Shown here in pieces: positions 38,011 through 47,819 of a DNA stretch of 64,000 nucleotides. The stretch is from contig JANNBB010000055.1 of assembly GCA_031385005.1 (NCBI GenBank), forward strand, positions 1-64,000, given 5' to 3'. This DNA comes from JADKIH01 sp031385005. GTDB lineage: Bacteria > Bacteroidota > Bacteroidia > AKYH767-A > 2013-40CM-41-45. The notes beneath the pieces were generated by a model. That model made no database searches. It saw nothing but the letters and a program-made list of their open reading frames with translations, and was not told the DNA's origin. Made by a program: the position numbers and the translations under genes. Position 1 is the first letter of the stretch; every line of letters starts with the position of its first letter.

Positions 38011-40023
38011 ATGGCTAATAAGAAAAAATCGAATACGAAATCACCAGTTCAGTCGAAGCAAGAAAGCACTTTGTACACAAATTCAAAACCTTTACAAACC
38101 GATTCATTTTGGAATTTCATCATGGGTTTTCATGCTGAATTGTTTTTAGTAATAATATCAGTTTTAATTTATATTCAAACAGTTTCTTATGAATATACAA
38201 TGGATGATGCAATTGTTATTACTGATAATATGTTTACTAATCAGGGAATAAAAGGTATTCCCGGTATCTTTAAGTTTGATACTTTTTATGGTTATTTTAA
38301 AGAAGCAGGCAATGCACAGTTAGTATCGGGAGGTAGGTATCGTCCTTTCACATTGGCTATGTTTGCAGTCGAAAAGAGTCTATTCGGATCTAATCCTTTT
38401 TTTGGTCATTTAATAAATGTTTTATTGTTCGCTTTTACTAATATATTTTTATTCAGAATATTAAAAAAGTTATTTGTCTTAAAATTAACTCTAAGAAATG
38501 GGTTTTCAATTGCATTTATAACCGTATTGCTTTTCGCTACTCATCCGATACATAGTGAAGTTGTAGCAAATATCAAAGGTCGTGATGAAATTATGTCCCT
38601 GCTTGGCTGTCTGCTGGGTCTTTGGTTTGGATTAAAATGGGTAGATTCTCGAAAAGCAGGTTTTCTCATTTTAGGTCTTCTCTCTTATTTTGCAGCATTG
38701 CTTTCAAAAGAAAATGCAGTTGCATTACTAGTTATTTTTCCTGCAACCCTATATGTTTTTAAAGAGAAGGATTTTCGGCAATCTATTTTTAAAGTAATTC
38801 CTTTTGTTGTTGTTTTTTTAATCTTCTTTCTAATTCGCTTTCTTGTTTTGAAGGGAACCGGTTTCTCCGGGAAGCTTAGTGGGGAATTATTGAATAACCC
38901 TTTCCTTAAATGGGAAAACGGAAAAGTGATTCCGTATTCTTTTTCAGAGAAGTTTGCCTCCGTTTTTTATTGTTTAGGAATGTATTTAAAGTTATTAATT
39001 TTTCCTCACCCTCTCACACATGATTATTATCCCAGGCAGATTCCAATTTTACAACTAACAAATATTTGGGTTATAATTTCTATTATTAGTAATTTGTTTT
39101 TATTTGGATGGACAATCTGGCTAGTTCTTAAACGTAAAATTTTGGGTTTTGCCGGCCTGATTTATTTCATTCCTTTGGTTATTATCAGCAATCTTTTTTT
39201 TCCTATTGGAACAAATATGGGTGAGCGATTTGTTTATATATCATCTTTAGGTTTTTGTCTTGCTGTTGCTTTTTTTATTAACCAACTATTTAACAAGAAA
39301 AAAAATAGTAAGTTTCCTGTTTATCTAACTATTTTGATCGCTTTTCTATTCAGTATTAAAACAATTGCCCGTAATCCTGCCTGGAAGAGTAATCTTATTT
39401 TGTTTGAAACAGACATTGAAACTTCTACACAAAGTGCTAAGTTGAATAATTCCATTGGAAGCGAATATGTAAAAATAGGAGGGAACTCAACCGATCAGAA
39501 TGAGAAAATTACCTACATTAAAAAGGGAATTCAATATCTTGAAAAAGCAATTGCAATTCACCCTCATCTGTTAAATGCTTATTTGAATTTGGGAAATGCA
39601 GAAGTTTATATGGATAAACCGGAATTATCAATCAATTATTATAATACGGCGTTGGCTTTAGATTCTTCTTTTAAAGACGCCAGAAATAATATTGCAATTG
39701 CCTTTAGGTTAATTGGTCGTCAAGCAGGCGAGATTGAGCATGATGTCGAAAAATCTTACCAAAATTTAATTAAATCATATTATTTTAATCCAAACGACAT
39801 TGAAACCTCAAGATTGTTGGGGATTGTTTACGGAATCAAAGGAGAACATAATCTTTCGATAGAATATTTAACAAAAGTATTGAATACAGATATAGATAAC
39901 CCCGAAGCAAATTACAATCTTGGATTGGCTTATAAAACATCAGGAAATATTGAGTTGGGAAATAAATATATTGAGAGGGCAATTCAATTAAATCCAGGTT
40001 TAATTCAGAATTTGAAAAAGTAA
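38011..40023 (+). CDS. TMTC-like multi-pass membrane protein with C-terminal TPR repeats
   Basis: This 670-residue protein has about 10-12 TM segments (about 40-450) followed by tetratricopeptide repeats (about 490-668, such as LNAYLNLGNAEVYMDKPELS and PEANYNLGLAYKTSGN). The early acidic loop TMDDAIVI, the segment HPIHSEVVANIKGRDE and LLSKENAVALL resemble the eukaryotic TMTC1-4 O-mannosyltransferases of the GT-C fold. A membrane glycosyltransferase using a lipid-linked sugar is therefore likely. The acceptor is unknown. ATG 38011 is preferred to TTG 38005 inside the -7 box. It stands alone after the M43 terminator. Confidence 0.75.
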   Translation: MANKKKSNTKSPVQSKQESTLYTNSKPLQTDSFWNFIMGFHAELFLVIISVLIYIQTVSYEYTMDDAIVITDNMFTNQGIKGIPGIFKFDTFYGYFKEAGNAQLVSGGRYRPFTLAMFAVEKSLFGSNPFFGHLINVLLFAFTNIFLFRILKKLFVLKLTLRNGFSIAFITVLLFATHPIHSEVVANIKGRDEIMSLLGCLLGLWFGLKWVDSRKAGFLILGLLSYFAALLSKENAVALLVIFPATLYVFKEKDFRQSIFKVIPFVVVFLIFFLIRFLVLKGTGFSGKLSGELLNNPFLKWENGKVIPYSFSEKFASVFYCLGMYLKLLIFPHPLTHDYYPRQIPILQLTNIWVIISIISNLFLFGWTIWLVLKRKILGFAGLIYFIPLVIISNLFFPIGTNMGERFVYISSLGFCLAVAFFINQLFNKKKNSKFPVYLTILIAFLFSIKTIARNPAWKSNLILFETDIETSTQSAKLNNSIGSEYVKIGGNSTDQNEKITYIKKGIQYLEKAIAIHPHLLNAYLNLGNAEVYMDKPELSINYYNTALALDSSFKDARNNIAIAFRLIGRQAGEIEHDVEKSYQNLIKSYYFNPNDIETSRLLGIVYGIKGEHNLSIEYLTKVLNTDIDNPEANYNLGLAYKTSGNIELGNKYIERAIQLNPGLIQNLKK

Positions 40024-40078
40024 AAAGTGATGAAATTATTTTTGCTTGTCCTGAATGAAAATGTAATCGACTTTTTAA

Positions 40079-40846
40079 TTAAGTAATTTTCTTGGTAAGT
40101 TCAAGAAAATAGGTCATGGCCTCTTGTTTGGCTTCGTCGAATGTATAATCGATAGAATTATTTAAATAATCAGAAATTTCATTTTCTGAAAATTCGTTTG
40201 TTTTTTCATTCACAGAAATTAAAGGTATGTTGTTCAATCCGAATTGTAGCGCCCCATTAAAATCTGAGATAAACTTTTTGTCAAGTTCAATATTACTTAC
40301 CCAACAGGCAAACACAAATGGACGACCGGAATATTTTTTCCATTCGGCTGCTAAATCATAGGAATATTTAAATTTATTTTTTAATAAAAGAGCTCTGTCA
40401 CCTATTACAACTCCAGCTGTATTTCCCAAAATATTTTTCTCATAATCTATTGCTGTTTGCTCCCAGTTTGGTAGGATATTCCAATAAAATTTCGAAAGTA
40501 TTTTTGTTAGTAAAACAGAAGTTCTGGATTGATAGTCCATCAAAATAGTTTTGATTTCATTCAAAGGAACATGGCTCAAAAGTAATACTGAATTTACAAT
40601 ACCATTAGCCCCGATACAATAGTCACTGATTATTTTGTGATTTACTATTTCCGGAAGAACAGCCACAGGAATCAATCCGATTTGAACCTGTCCGCTTATT
40701 ACTTTCTCTGCACATATGGATGGCATGTCTTCTTGGATTTCTATTGAATGTTTTAAATCCGAATTATTTAATCCATAAATAAATGGTTTGCTGTTTAGAT
40801 ATGAAACAACCGATATTCGGATTAAAGGAGTTGATGCCACATTCAC
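40079..40846 (-). CDS. mqnA: Chorismate dehydratase of the futalosine menaquinone pathway
   Basis: This 255-residue MqnA/MqnD-family enzyme would convert chorismate to 3-enolpyruvoyl-benzoate, the first futalosine-pathway step. The N-terminal RISVVSYLNSKPFIYGL, QIGLIPVAVLPEI and GDRALLLK match MqnA. The start is a GTG at 40846. It lies 98 nt past the RND gene, beyond a hairpin terminator, so it is probably an independent unit. No other menaquinone gene is in the window. The alternative MqnD is less likely because of the SYLNSKP start. Confidence 0.85.
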   Translation of the reverse strand: MNVASTPLIRISVVSYLNSKPFIYGLNNSDLKHSIEIQEDMPSICAEKVISGQVQIGLIPVAVLPEIVNHKIISDYCIGANGIVNSVLLLSHVPLNEIKTILMDYQSRTSVLLTKILSKFYWNILPNWEQTAIDYEKNILGNTAGVVIGDRALLLKNKFKYSYDLAAEWKKYSGRPFVFACWVSNIELDKKFISDFNGALQFGLNNIPLISVNEKTNEFSENEISDYLNNSIDYTFDEAKQEAMTYFLELTKKIT

Positions 40847-40900
40847 TTTCTGTTCGCTTAATTAATATTAATTCATACTGGCATTACTAGTTGAAAATAG

Positions 40901-40933
40901 AAAGTATTAAATAGAATATTATTTTAATACTTT
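40901..40933 (-). terminator. Hairpin terminator of the RND efflux operon
   Basis: AAAGTATTAAA (40901-40911) and TTTAATACTTT (40923-40933) form an 11-bp perfect inverted repeat with an 11-nt loop, 11 nt beyond the RND stop codon. On the minus strand it is followed by a moderately T-rich run. Confidence 0.55.
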
Positions 40934-40944
40934 AACCGCTAATA

Positions 40945-43900
40945 TTATATTTCAACTTCAATCAGGTCTTCAATTTTCTTTGCTTTTACACCTGCATCCT
41001 GAGGTTTTCCGCGAAGTTTTCTAACTCTGTTTTTTAAGCGTTCACTTATAAGATACATAACCGGAACCATAATTAATGTTAGAAACGTTGCAAAGCTAAG
41101 TCCGAAGATCATGGTCCAGGAAAGCGGCCCCCAAAATGCAGTGTTGTCACCTCCAAAATAGATGTGCGGATTGAATTCGCTGAATAGTTTTGAGAAATCG
41201 ATGTTAAGTCCAACTGCAAGCGGAATAAGCCCCAGGATTGTTGCAGAGGCGGTTAAGATCACCGGAGTCATTCGGACTTTTCCCGCTTCAACAATTGCAT
41301 CGAAAACCGGAACGCCTTTTTCCCGGAGTAATTCAGTGAACTCAACTAATAGAATTCCATTCCTGACTACAATTCCCGCCAAAGCAATAATACCTACGCC
41401 GCTCATTACAATTGAAAACTCCATTTTGAAAATAGAAAATCCCAGAAAGACACCAATGATACTGAACAAAATTTCAATTAGAATGATCAGAGGTTTGCTC
41501 ACAGAATTAAACTGCATGACGAGAATGAGTATGATTAGCAACAATGCTGTGCCCATCGCCCAACCAAGAAATGCAGAAGTCTCCGCCTGCTCTTCTTGTG
41601 AACCTGTCATTTCTACGGTTACACCTTCGGGAGTCCTGAAATTGGAAAAAGCTTTTTTTACATCTTGAACTACTGCATTTTCATTGTAGCCCGACAATAC
41701 ATTGGAAGAAACGGTAACAATTCGTTTCTGGTTTTTTCGTTTGATCAATCCATACGTATCCGAATATTTTACATCGGCAAACGATGAGAGCGGAACGTTT
41801 CGGATTGCGCCACCCATGCTCATATCTCTGTAAAGGATTTTTAAATTGCGAAGTAAATCTACATTGTAACGTTGTTCATCTTTATATTTGATAACGATGT
41901 TGTAATCGTCATTTTGATCTCTGTATTTAGAGATGTCCGTTCCCAATACTCCCAGGAAAATTTCATTTCCTATGCTATAAGTGGAAATACCTTCCCGGTT
42001 AGCTCTTTCTCTATCGATATCAAAAACAATTTGTGGTTTTTGGTCTTGTAAATCACTACGTAACTCCTCAACTCCATCAATTTTTAGCGAGTCGAGCATA
42101 CGTTTTAGTGACTTGCTTGTGTTTACGAGATCTTCGTAGTTGTCGCCTTTAATTTCAATATTGACAGGTTTCCCAACAGGTGGTCCACCTTGTTCCTGGG
42201 CTACCGAAATTTCAGCTCCCGGAATTCCTTTTATAGATTGTCGGATTTTATCGAGATATTGTGCAGAAGACTGCCCATTTCTTTTACCGTATTCAACAAA
42301 TGCAACAGAGACCTTACTCTTATTTGGATAGCTTCCTTGATCTTCATCCTGAGGGTCAGTAACTCCAACTGTTACATTTGTGATAACCGATTTAACTAAT
42401 GGATTCGGCCATTCAATTGCTTTGTAAACTCTTTCTTCAACGATTTTTGTAATTGAATCTGTATAATTCTGGTCAGTACCTACCGGTAGGTTGGTGTAAA
42501 CGTAAACAAAATTAGGATCTGCCATAGGGAAGAAACTTACACCACCGTTTCGGACAATTAACAATGCGATCGATAAAACAAATACTCCAAAAACACTCCA
42601 CATCATGGCAACAGGCCTGTGCAAACACCAAACAAGTAATTTTTTGTACTTTTCCTGAAAACGCGGCCACGATACTTCCTGAAAACGTTTAATTACTTTT
42701 TTCAAATAAAAATGATTCAACAGGTAAATTAACATGGCTAATACTGCAAAATTTCCCGTCCCGAAATCAATCAGGTAGCCGATAATGATTGCGGCTCCTA
42801 ACAAGATCATCGACATCTTGAAATTTTTCGCTGAATTCTTTTTATCGCCTTCTTCTGAATGTGGTTTCATAAATGTTACCGCGAAAACCGGATTGATCAG
42901 GTAGGCAACAAGAAGAGAAGCTGTTAACGTTACGATAAGAGTAACAGGAAGAAAGAACATGAATTTTCCTATGACACCTTTCCAAAAGAGTAAGGGTACA
43001 AACGGAGCAAGTGTAGTAAGTGTTCCGGATAATACGGGAAGGAATACTTCTCCGGCAGCCATTTTTGCTGCTTCTGTAATACTTCTTTTCCCATTCGCAA
43101 AAAGCCGGTGCGTATTTTCAATTACAACAATTGCATCGTCAACTACTATTCCCAATGCTAATAAAAATGAAAATAATACGATCATGTTTAAAGTAAATCC
43201 AATTGCCGGCATAACGATGAAAGCAAGACACATGGATAGGGGGACAGACATAGCAACAAAAAATGCATTCGTTGTTCCCATAAAAAACATCAACACTATA
43301 AAAACAAGAATAAATCCAATGATAATTGTGTTTATCAGGTCATGTAAGGTCATGCGAGTTTGTTCACTCTGGTCGCCTGTCAAGGTCACGATAACATCAT
43401 TCGGCCAGGATTCTTTTTTGAAATTATCCATCAGAGCAACAATTTTTTCTGATGCTTCGATTAGGTTTTCGCCTTTTCTTTTGATTATGTTTAAAGTAAT
43501 TACATTCTTTTTATCGAGGCGGGCAAAGCTTTCCTGCTCTTTGTAACTGTCAACTACATCAGCAATGTTTTTCAAATAAACAGGACTACCATGAATGGAT
43601 TTGATAACCATATTTCCCAGTTCTGTAGCGTTGGCAAATTCACCACGCACATTGAGGGAACGACGAACTCCTTCCATGTTTACGGTTCCACCGGGGATAG
43701 TTAGGTTTTCACTTTGAACAGCTCGCGCAATATCGCCCATAGTCAAACCGGCTGACTGCATCTTTAGCATATCTACATTAATTTGAATCTCTCTTTCAAG
43801 GGCTCCAATGATTTCAACTTTTTTTATTTCTTTCAGACTTTCAATGTGATCCTTGGCTTCATCGGCAAATTTCTTCAGTTTATTTAGATCATAATCACCA

Positions 43901-44355
43901 CTGATATTTACCTGCATTACAGGTAAGTCTGCAAAATTGATGTCATTTACTTCAGGATCATTTTTCAAGTCTTTGGGCAAATCTGATTTAGCCCGATCAA
44001 CTGCATCTTTAACTTTCTGTTTAGCGCTTTCAATGTTGATGTCTGAATTAAATTCGACAATGACATTACAATAGTCTTGCAATGAATTGCTCTTTACTTT
44101 TTTGACACCGGCAATACTTTTACATTCTTTTTCAATCGGACGAACAATCAGGTTCTCCATATCTTTTGGTGAGGTTCCCGGGTAAATTACACTCACATAA
44201 ATGTTAGGAAGTGAGATGTCAGGAAAATTTTCTTTGGGTAAATTCTGATAAGCCTGAATCCCCATAATTGCCAGTATTATTGTAATTACAGTTGTGGCAA
44301 CACGATTCTTTATTGCCCATGAGGATGGTTTGAATTCTTTATGATTTTCTTGCAT
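40945..44355 (-). CDS. RND-family efflux pump inner-membrane transporter
   Basis: This 1,136-residue AcrB-like transporter would export drugs or other small molecules by proton antiport. The N-terminal TM helix (NRVATTVITIILAIMGIQAY) and two large periplasmic loops are in place. GIVVDDAIVVIENTHR in the first TM bundle holds the paired Asp of the proton relay. The second bundle includes GIIALAGIVVRNGILL. It is longer than AcrB (1,049), with an insert about residues 505-580 between the halves. It is the last gene of the tetR-tolC-adaptor-RND operon, 45 nt after the adaptor. Confidence 0.93.
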   Translation of the reverse strand: MQENHKEFKPSSWAIKNRVATTVITIILAIMGIQAYQNLPKENFPDISLPNIYVSVIYPGTSPKDMENLIVRPIEKECKSIAGVKKVKSNSLQDYCNVIVEFNSDINIESAKQKVKDAVDRAKSDLPKDLKNDPEVNDINFADLPVMQVNISGDYDLNKLKKFADEAKDHIESLKEIKKVEIIGALEREIQINVDMLKMQSAGLTMGDIARAVQSENLTIPGGTVNMEGVRRSLNVRGEFANATELGNMVIKSIHGSPVYLKNIADVVDSYKEQESFARLDKKNVITLNIIKRKGENLIEASEKIVALMDNFKKESWPNDVIVTLTGDQSEQTRMTLHDLINTIIIGFILVFIVLMFFMGTTNAFFVAMSVPLSMCLAFIVMPAIGFTLNMIVLFSFLLALGIVVDDAIVVIENTHRLFANGKRSITEAAKMAAGEVFLPVLSGTLTTLAPFVPLLFWKGVIGKFMFFLPVTLIVTLTASLLVAYLINPVFAVTFMKPHSEEGDKKNSAKNFKMSMILLGAAIIIGYLIDFGTGNFAVLAMLIYLLNHFYLKKVIKRFQEVSWPRFQEKYKKLLVWCLHRPVAMMWSVFGVFVLSIALLIVRNGGVSFFPMADPNFVYVYTNLPVGTDQNYTDSITKIVEERVYKAIEWPNPLVKSVITNVTVGVTDPQDEDQGSYPNKSKVSVAFVEYGKRNGQSSAQYLDKIRQSIKGIPGAEISVAQEQGGPPVGKPVNIEIKGDNYEDLVNTSKSLKRMLDSLKIDGVEELRSDLQDQKPQIVFDIDRERANREGISTYSIGNEIFLGVLGTDISKYRDQNDDYNIVIKYKDEQRYNVDLLRNLKILYRDMSMGGAIRNVPLSSFADVKYSDTYGLIKRKNQKRIVTVSSNVLSGYNENAVVQDVKKAFSNFRTPEGVTVEMTGSQEEQAETSAFLGWAMGTALLLIILILVMQFNSVSKPLIILIEILFSIIGVFLGFSIFKMEFSIVMSGVGIIALAGIVVRNGILLVEFTELLREKGVPVFDAIVEAGKVRMTPVILTASATILGLIPLAVGLNIDFSKLFSEFNPHIYFGGDNTAFWGPLSWTMIFGLSFATFLTLIMVPVMYLISERLKNRVRKLRGKPQDAGVKAKKIEDLIEVEI

Positions 44356-44400
44356 AGTTTTTTCAGTAAGTAAAAATTCGAAAAAATGGTGGTGGGTTAA

Positions 44401-45513
44401 TTAGATTCGTACGTTATCACCCTCGATTACATTTTGGAAGCCATTGGTAATGACCTTTTCGCCAACTTCCAGTCCGGATACAATTTCAACAAAACCATTA
44501 TAAATAATTCCTGACTTAACAGTTTTTCTTTTTACGATAGATTTATTTCCATCTTTTTCTGTGATAAATACATATTCACCTTCGGTGGATTTTTGTACGG
44601 CTCCGAAAGGAATCACCATCGCAGTTGGATTACTATAGTCAACAATTTTCATAACACAAATCATATTGGGACGATAATCCCCACCGTCTTGAGGAAGTCG
44701 TATTTCTACATTAAAAGTCCTGTTCATGGGATCGATTCTATTTCCGGAGTAATTCAACTTAGTCTTAATTTCTTTTTTGGAATCCGGAAAATACAGAAGA
44801 ACATCGTTTCCTTTTTTAATATGGGTGATAAATGATTCTGCTACTTCACCTTTTACTTTTAAATCAGATAAATTAACAACTCGGATGCACGGATATCCGG
44901 GAGCGACTGTTTGTCCAACTTTGATATTGACATTATCAATGGTCCCGTTGATAGGAGATTTAATTCTTGTCATTGAAAGTTGTTGGTTCATTACCTCCAT
45001 TCTTTTTTCCATGGATTCTTTATTCGTCTTGGCCTGTAAAAACTGGACTTCACTGCCAATTTTTTGATCCCAAAGATTTTTTTGTCTGTTGAATAATTGA
45101 ACAGCTAAATCGAGTTGGCTTTGGAGTTCAGAAATGCTTTGACGAATGAGTTTGTCGTCTATAACAGCCAGAACCTGTCCTTTTGTAACTCTGTCACCGG
45201 CATTTACCATTACGCTTGTAATGTTTCCGGCTGCTTCTGCGCTTAATAAAATATCTTCATCACCTTCAACGGATGCTTGTACCTCGATAAAATGATCAAA
45301 TTTTTGGTGAGCCATTTCGGTAATTCCGACGAGTTTAAATTTATCTGTAGAAGTATCGGAAAGAGCAATTTCAGTTTCCAGTGCGTTAATTTTTTCTTTA
45401 ATCGATGATAATTCCTTTTTTAGATTTTCGAGCTGTCCTTTTTTATCTGTTCCATTACCAGAGCAAGCAGTTAAAAAAATGATAATTGAAAAATAGAATA
45501 TTTTGGTTTTCAT
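44401..45513 (-). CDS. RND efflux periplasmic adaptor (membrane fusion) lipoprotein
   Basis: This 370-residue adaptor bridges the RND pump and TolC-type channel. The lipobox LTACSG anchors it to the inner membrane. A coiled-coil start (LENLKKELSSIKEKINALE) is followed by the lipoyl half-domains (VNAGDRVTKGQVLAVID and SPINGTIDNVNIKVGQTV) and C-terminal beta-barrel domains. It lies between tolC (21 nt) and the RND gene (45 nt) in one operon. Substrate range is unknown. Confidence 0.92.
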   Translation of the reverse strand: MKTKIFYFSIIIFLTACSGNGTDKKGQLENLKKELSSIKEKINALETEIALSDTSTDKFKLVGITEMAHQKFDHFIEVQASVEGDEDILLSAEAAGNITSVMVNAGDRVTKGQVLAVIDDKLIRQSISELQSQLDLAVQLFNRQKNLWDQKIGSEVQFLQAKTNKESMEKRMEVMNQQLSMTRIKSPINGTIDNVNIKVGQTVAPGYPCIRVVNLSDLKVKGEVAESFITHIKKGNDVLLYFPDSKKEIKTKLNYSGNRIDPMNRTFNVEIRLPQDGGDYRPNMICVMKIVDYSNPTAMVIPFGAVQKSTEGEYVFITEKDGNKSIVKRKTVKSGIIYNGFVEIVSGLEVGEKVITNGFQNVIEGDNVRI

Positions 45514-45534
45514 AAAATGGGTGTTTTTTTGTTT

Positions 45535-46926
45535 TTAGTAATTTAAGTTTCCTAGTGCTTTATCTAATTCTATTTTAGCAATGACAGCATCGAAAAGTGC
45601 ATTAAAATAATTGACCTGAGATTCTTTTAAAGATGTTTCGGCATCAAGCACCTCAAGATTAGAACCAACCCCCTGATCATATTTTAGTTTAGCTGTTTTT
45701 GATATTGAATTCGCAAGTTCCAGATTTTCCTCCTGAAGTTTTAAGGATGAAATTGCATGAAGTAGATTTGAACGGGAAGAAGTAGTCTCAATGGTAACTG
45801 CATTTTCAAAATTGATAACTTCATTTTCTACTTTTCGAAGTGTTAATTTTTCTTGTCGAATGCGTGATTCACGTTGAGCACCATCAAATAAATTGAGACT
45901 CAAGGTAGCACCAATGATTCCTGTGGGGAACCAACGGTAGTCCGAATTGAAAATGTTAAATTCGGTACGCTGGGCATTGGCATTCAGACTTCCATAAGCA
46001 ACTAAGGATGGGAGGTATTGGGCTTTATATCTCTTCACGTTGTATGCTTGTAATTGTTGTTGTGTTTTCAATATGGAATATTCAATCCGTTTGGAGGGAT
46101 CTGTTTTTTCTGTTGATGATTGTATCATTTTCACCTGTTCAGAATTTATTGTGTCAGTTACATTCAATGTTGAAGTTTGCGGTACTCCAATTTGAAACTT
46201 TAGTGTCATTTCAGACAGCTCCATTAATCGTATGAAATTCTCGTTTTCTGATTGGACATTATTATAAGCAACTTGAAGTCTATCTACATCGATTTTTTCT
46301 ACAAAACCATTTTCATATAATGCTTTTGTATCGCTGTGAAGTTTTTTCAGACGTTCTATATTTGCATCTAATACTTTTTTACGTTCACGCATTAAGAGCA
46401 CAGAGTAGTAAGCTTTTGTAACTGCTACTGCAGTTTCTATTTTAGTACGTTGAAAGTTTTTCTTGAACAATTCACGATATGTCTTAGAAGCGCTTACTCC
46501 AATTATGTAAGAGGGCTCGAAAATTAATTGTGTCGCTGTAATTCCTGCCGTCGCATTCCAGCGCGTTCCAAATTGAACAGGAAATAATTTATTGGATGCA
46601 TCCTTTTTTTGACTGATGAGATTTTCATCATACAATATCCCATAAACAGAAGGTGAGATGAAATCAGGCAAGAATTGAGTCGGAATTTTTTCATAGTCTT
46701 TCAAATCGAAACTGGCGCTAATTTGCGGTAAACCCATTCCAACAGTTTCATTTACCTTGGATTGGGCAATTTCAGCATCAAGTTGGGCATTAACTACTTC
46801 CTTTTGATTCTGCAATGCATAGTCGATTGCTTGTTTTATGGAAAAATTATAAGTTGAGTCTGGTTGTTGCGCTGAAATATTCAGGAAAATTAATAGAGTA
46901 TTTAGTGTTAAATAAATTTTTTTCAT
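45535..46926 (-). CDS. TolC-family outer membrane efflux channel
   Basis: This 463-residue outer membrane factor has a signal peptide ending NISAQQ. Two long alpha-helical repeats with TolC-type spacing follow (AIDYALQNQKEVVNAQLDAE and later LRKVENEVINFENAV), with LKYDQGVGSNLEVLDAETSL near the end. It would form a trimeric channel for the adaptor and RND pump encoded downstream. It starts 43 nt after tetR and shares the tetR promoter. Confidence 0.92.
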   Translation of the reverse strand: MKKIYLTLNTLLIFLNISAQQPDSTYNFSIKQAIDYALQNQKEVVNAQLDAEIAQSKVNETVGMGLPQISASFDLKDYEKIPTQFLPDFISPSVYGILYDENLISQKKDASNKLFPVQFGTRWNATAGITATQLIFEPSYIIGVSASKTYRELFKKNFQRTKIETAVAVTKAYYSVLLMRERKKVLDANIERLKKLHSDTKALYENGFVEKIDVDRLQVAYNNVQSENENFIRLMELSEMTLKFQIGVPQTSTLNVTDTINSEQVKMIQSSTEKTDPSKRIEYSILKTQQQLQAYNVKRYKAQYLPSLVAYGSLNANAQRTEFNIFNSDYRWFPTGIIGATLSLNLFDGAQRESRIRQEKLTLRKVENEVINFENAVTIETTSSRSNLLHAISSLKLQEENLELANSISKTAKLKYDQGVGSNLEVLDAETSLKESQVNYFNALFDAVIAKIELDKALGNLNY

Positions 46927-46969
46927 ATTCGACTTGACGATTTAAAGCGTAATATATTTTAGAATAATT

Positions 46970-47587
46970 TTAATTATGTTGATTTTTATATTTTTCAATT
47001 AGTTTATATCCTTTTGGAGTTACGATTCCATATATGAAGTGATCGATTAATGAAATCTGTACATCATTGATTCTGAAATCTTCCGGAGGAAAAATGGAGG
47101 GATTAACGCCCATTTCCACTTCTTCAATTCGTAATCTCGCAAGTGTTTTTATATGAATATCTTTTCTGAATAAATTATTTGAAATTCCTTTCTTCAGATT
47201 TTCTTCTACAAAATTAATTACAATCTTATCTTTAAATTGGCGAAAAGATTGCCAAGACTCCGGATGAAATTTCTGTAAATCATAAAATACGGAAGGATTC
47301 ACCCGGGTAAAAAAGTTACCCAAATGGTTCATCAATCTTATCATTTCATCAATTGAATCCCGGCTTTTATTCCGGATTTCCAGCATTTCTTTTTCATGCT
47401 GTTTCAATTCCTTCATCGTAAAAGATTTTACCAATGATTTCTTGTCTTTATAATATAAGTAAATCGTTTTTTTTGAAATGCCTAGATTATTGGCTATATC
47501 GTCCATCGTGATTGAACGAATGCCATGTTTAAAGAACATGTTTCCGCTGACCTCTAAAATCCTTTTCTCAGTTTGGGTGTTTTTCAT
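46970..47587 (-). CDS. TetR/AcrR-family transcriptional regulator of the efflux operon
   Basis: This 205-residue regulator has an N-terminal TetR-type DNA-binding domain (about 8-55, GIRSITMDDIANNLGISKK then TIYLYYKDKKSL), with a ligand-binding helical domain after it. It is the first gene of the operon tetR-tolC-adaptor-RND. A palindrome 47606-47635 overlaps its promoter, the arrangement for autorepression and for repression of the pump. The effector is not known. Confidence 0.92.
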   Translation of the reverse strand: MKNTQTEKRILEVSGNMFFKHGIRSITMDDIANNLGISKKTIYLYYKDKKSLVKSFTMKELKQHEKEMLEIRNKSRDSIDEMIRLMNHLGNFFTRVNPSVFYDLQKFHPESWQSFRQFKDKIVINFVEENLKKGISNNLFRKDIHIKTLARLRIEEVEMGVNPSIFPPEDFRINDVQISLIDHFIYGIVTPKGYKLIEKYKNQHN

Positions 47588-47597
47588 TTTGGGTTTG

Positions 47598-47635
47598 CAA
47601 AACTATGGAAACTTTTTAATTACACAAAGTTTCCA
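47598..47635 (-). promoter_or_regulatory. tetR promoter with palindromic operator
   Basis: On the minus strand TTTG (47628-47625) and TAGTTTTG (47605-47598) are separated by 19 nt, an excellent -33/-7 pair, ending 10 nt before the tetR ATG. A perfect inverted repeat, TGGAAACTTT (47606-47615) and AAAGTTTCCA (47626-47635) with a 10-nt spacer, fills the space between and covers the -33 box. This is a likely TetR operator. Confidence 0.75.
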
Positions 47636-47819
47636 ATAAAAATTGTATATTTTTTTAATTAAGATTGATTTTAGTGAATTTTGGGAAGGATTTCAACCCA
47701 TTAATCGTTTTTTGGGAATATTAAAAAATCGATAAGTAAAAACAGGTTTGTTATTTCGAATTTCGATAAATTCCTAACTTTTCAAAACCAATTTGTACAT
47801 TCGCAACTCAATTGCGAAT

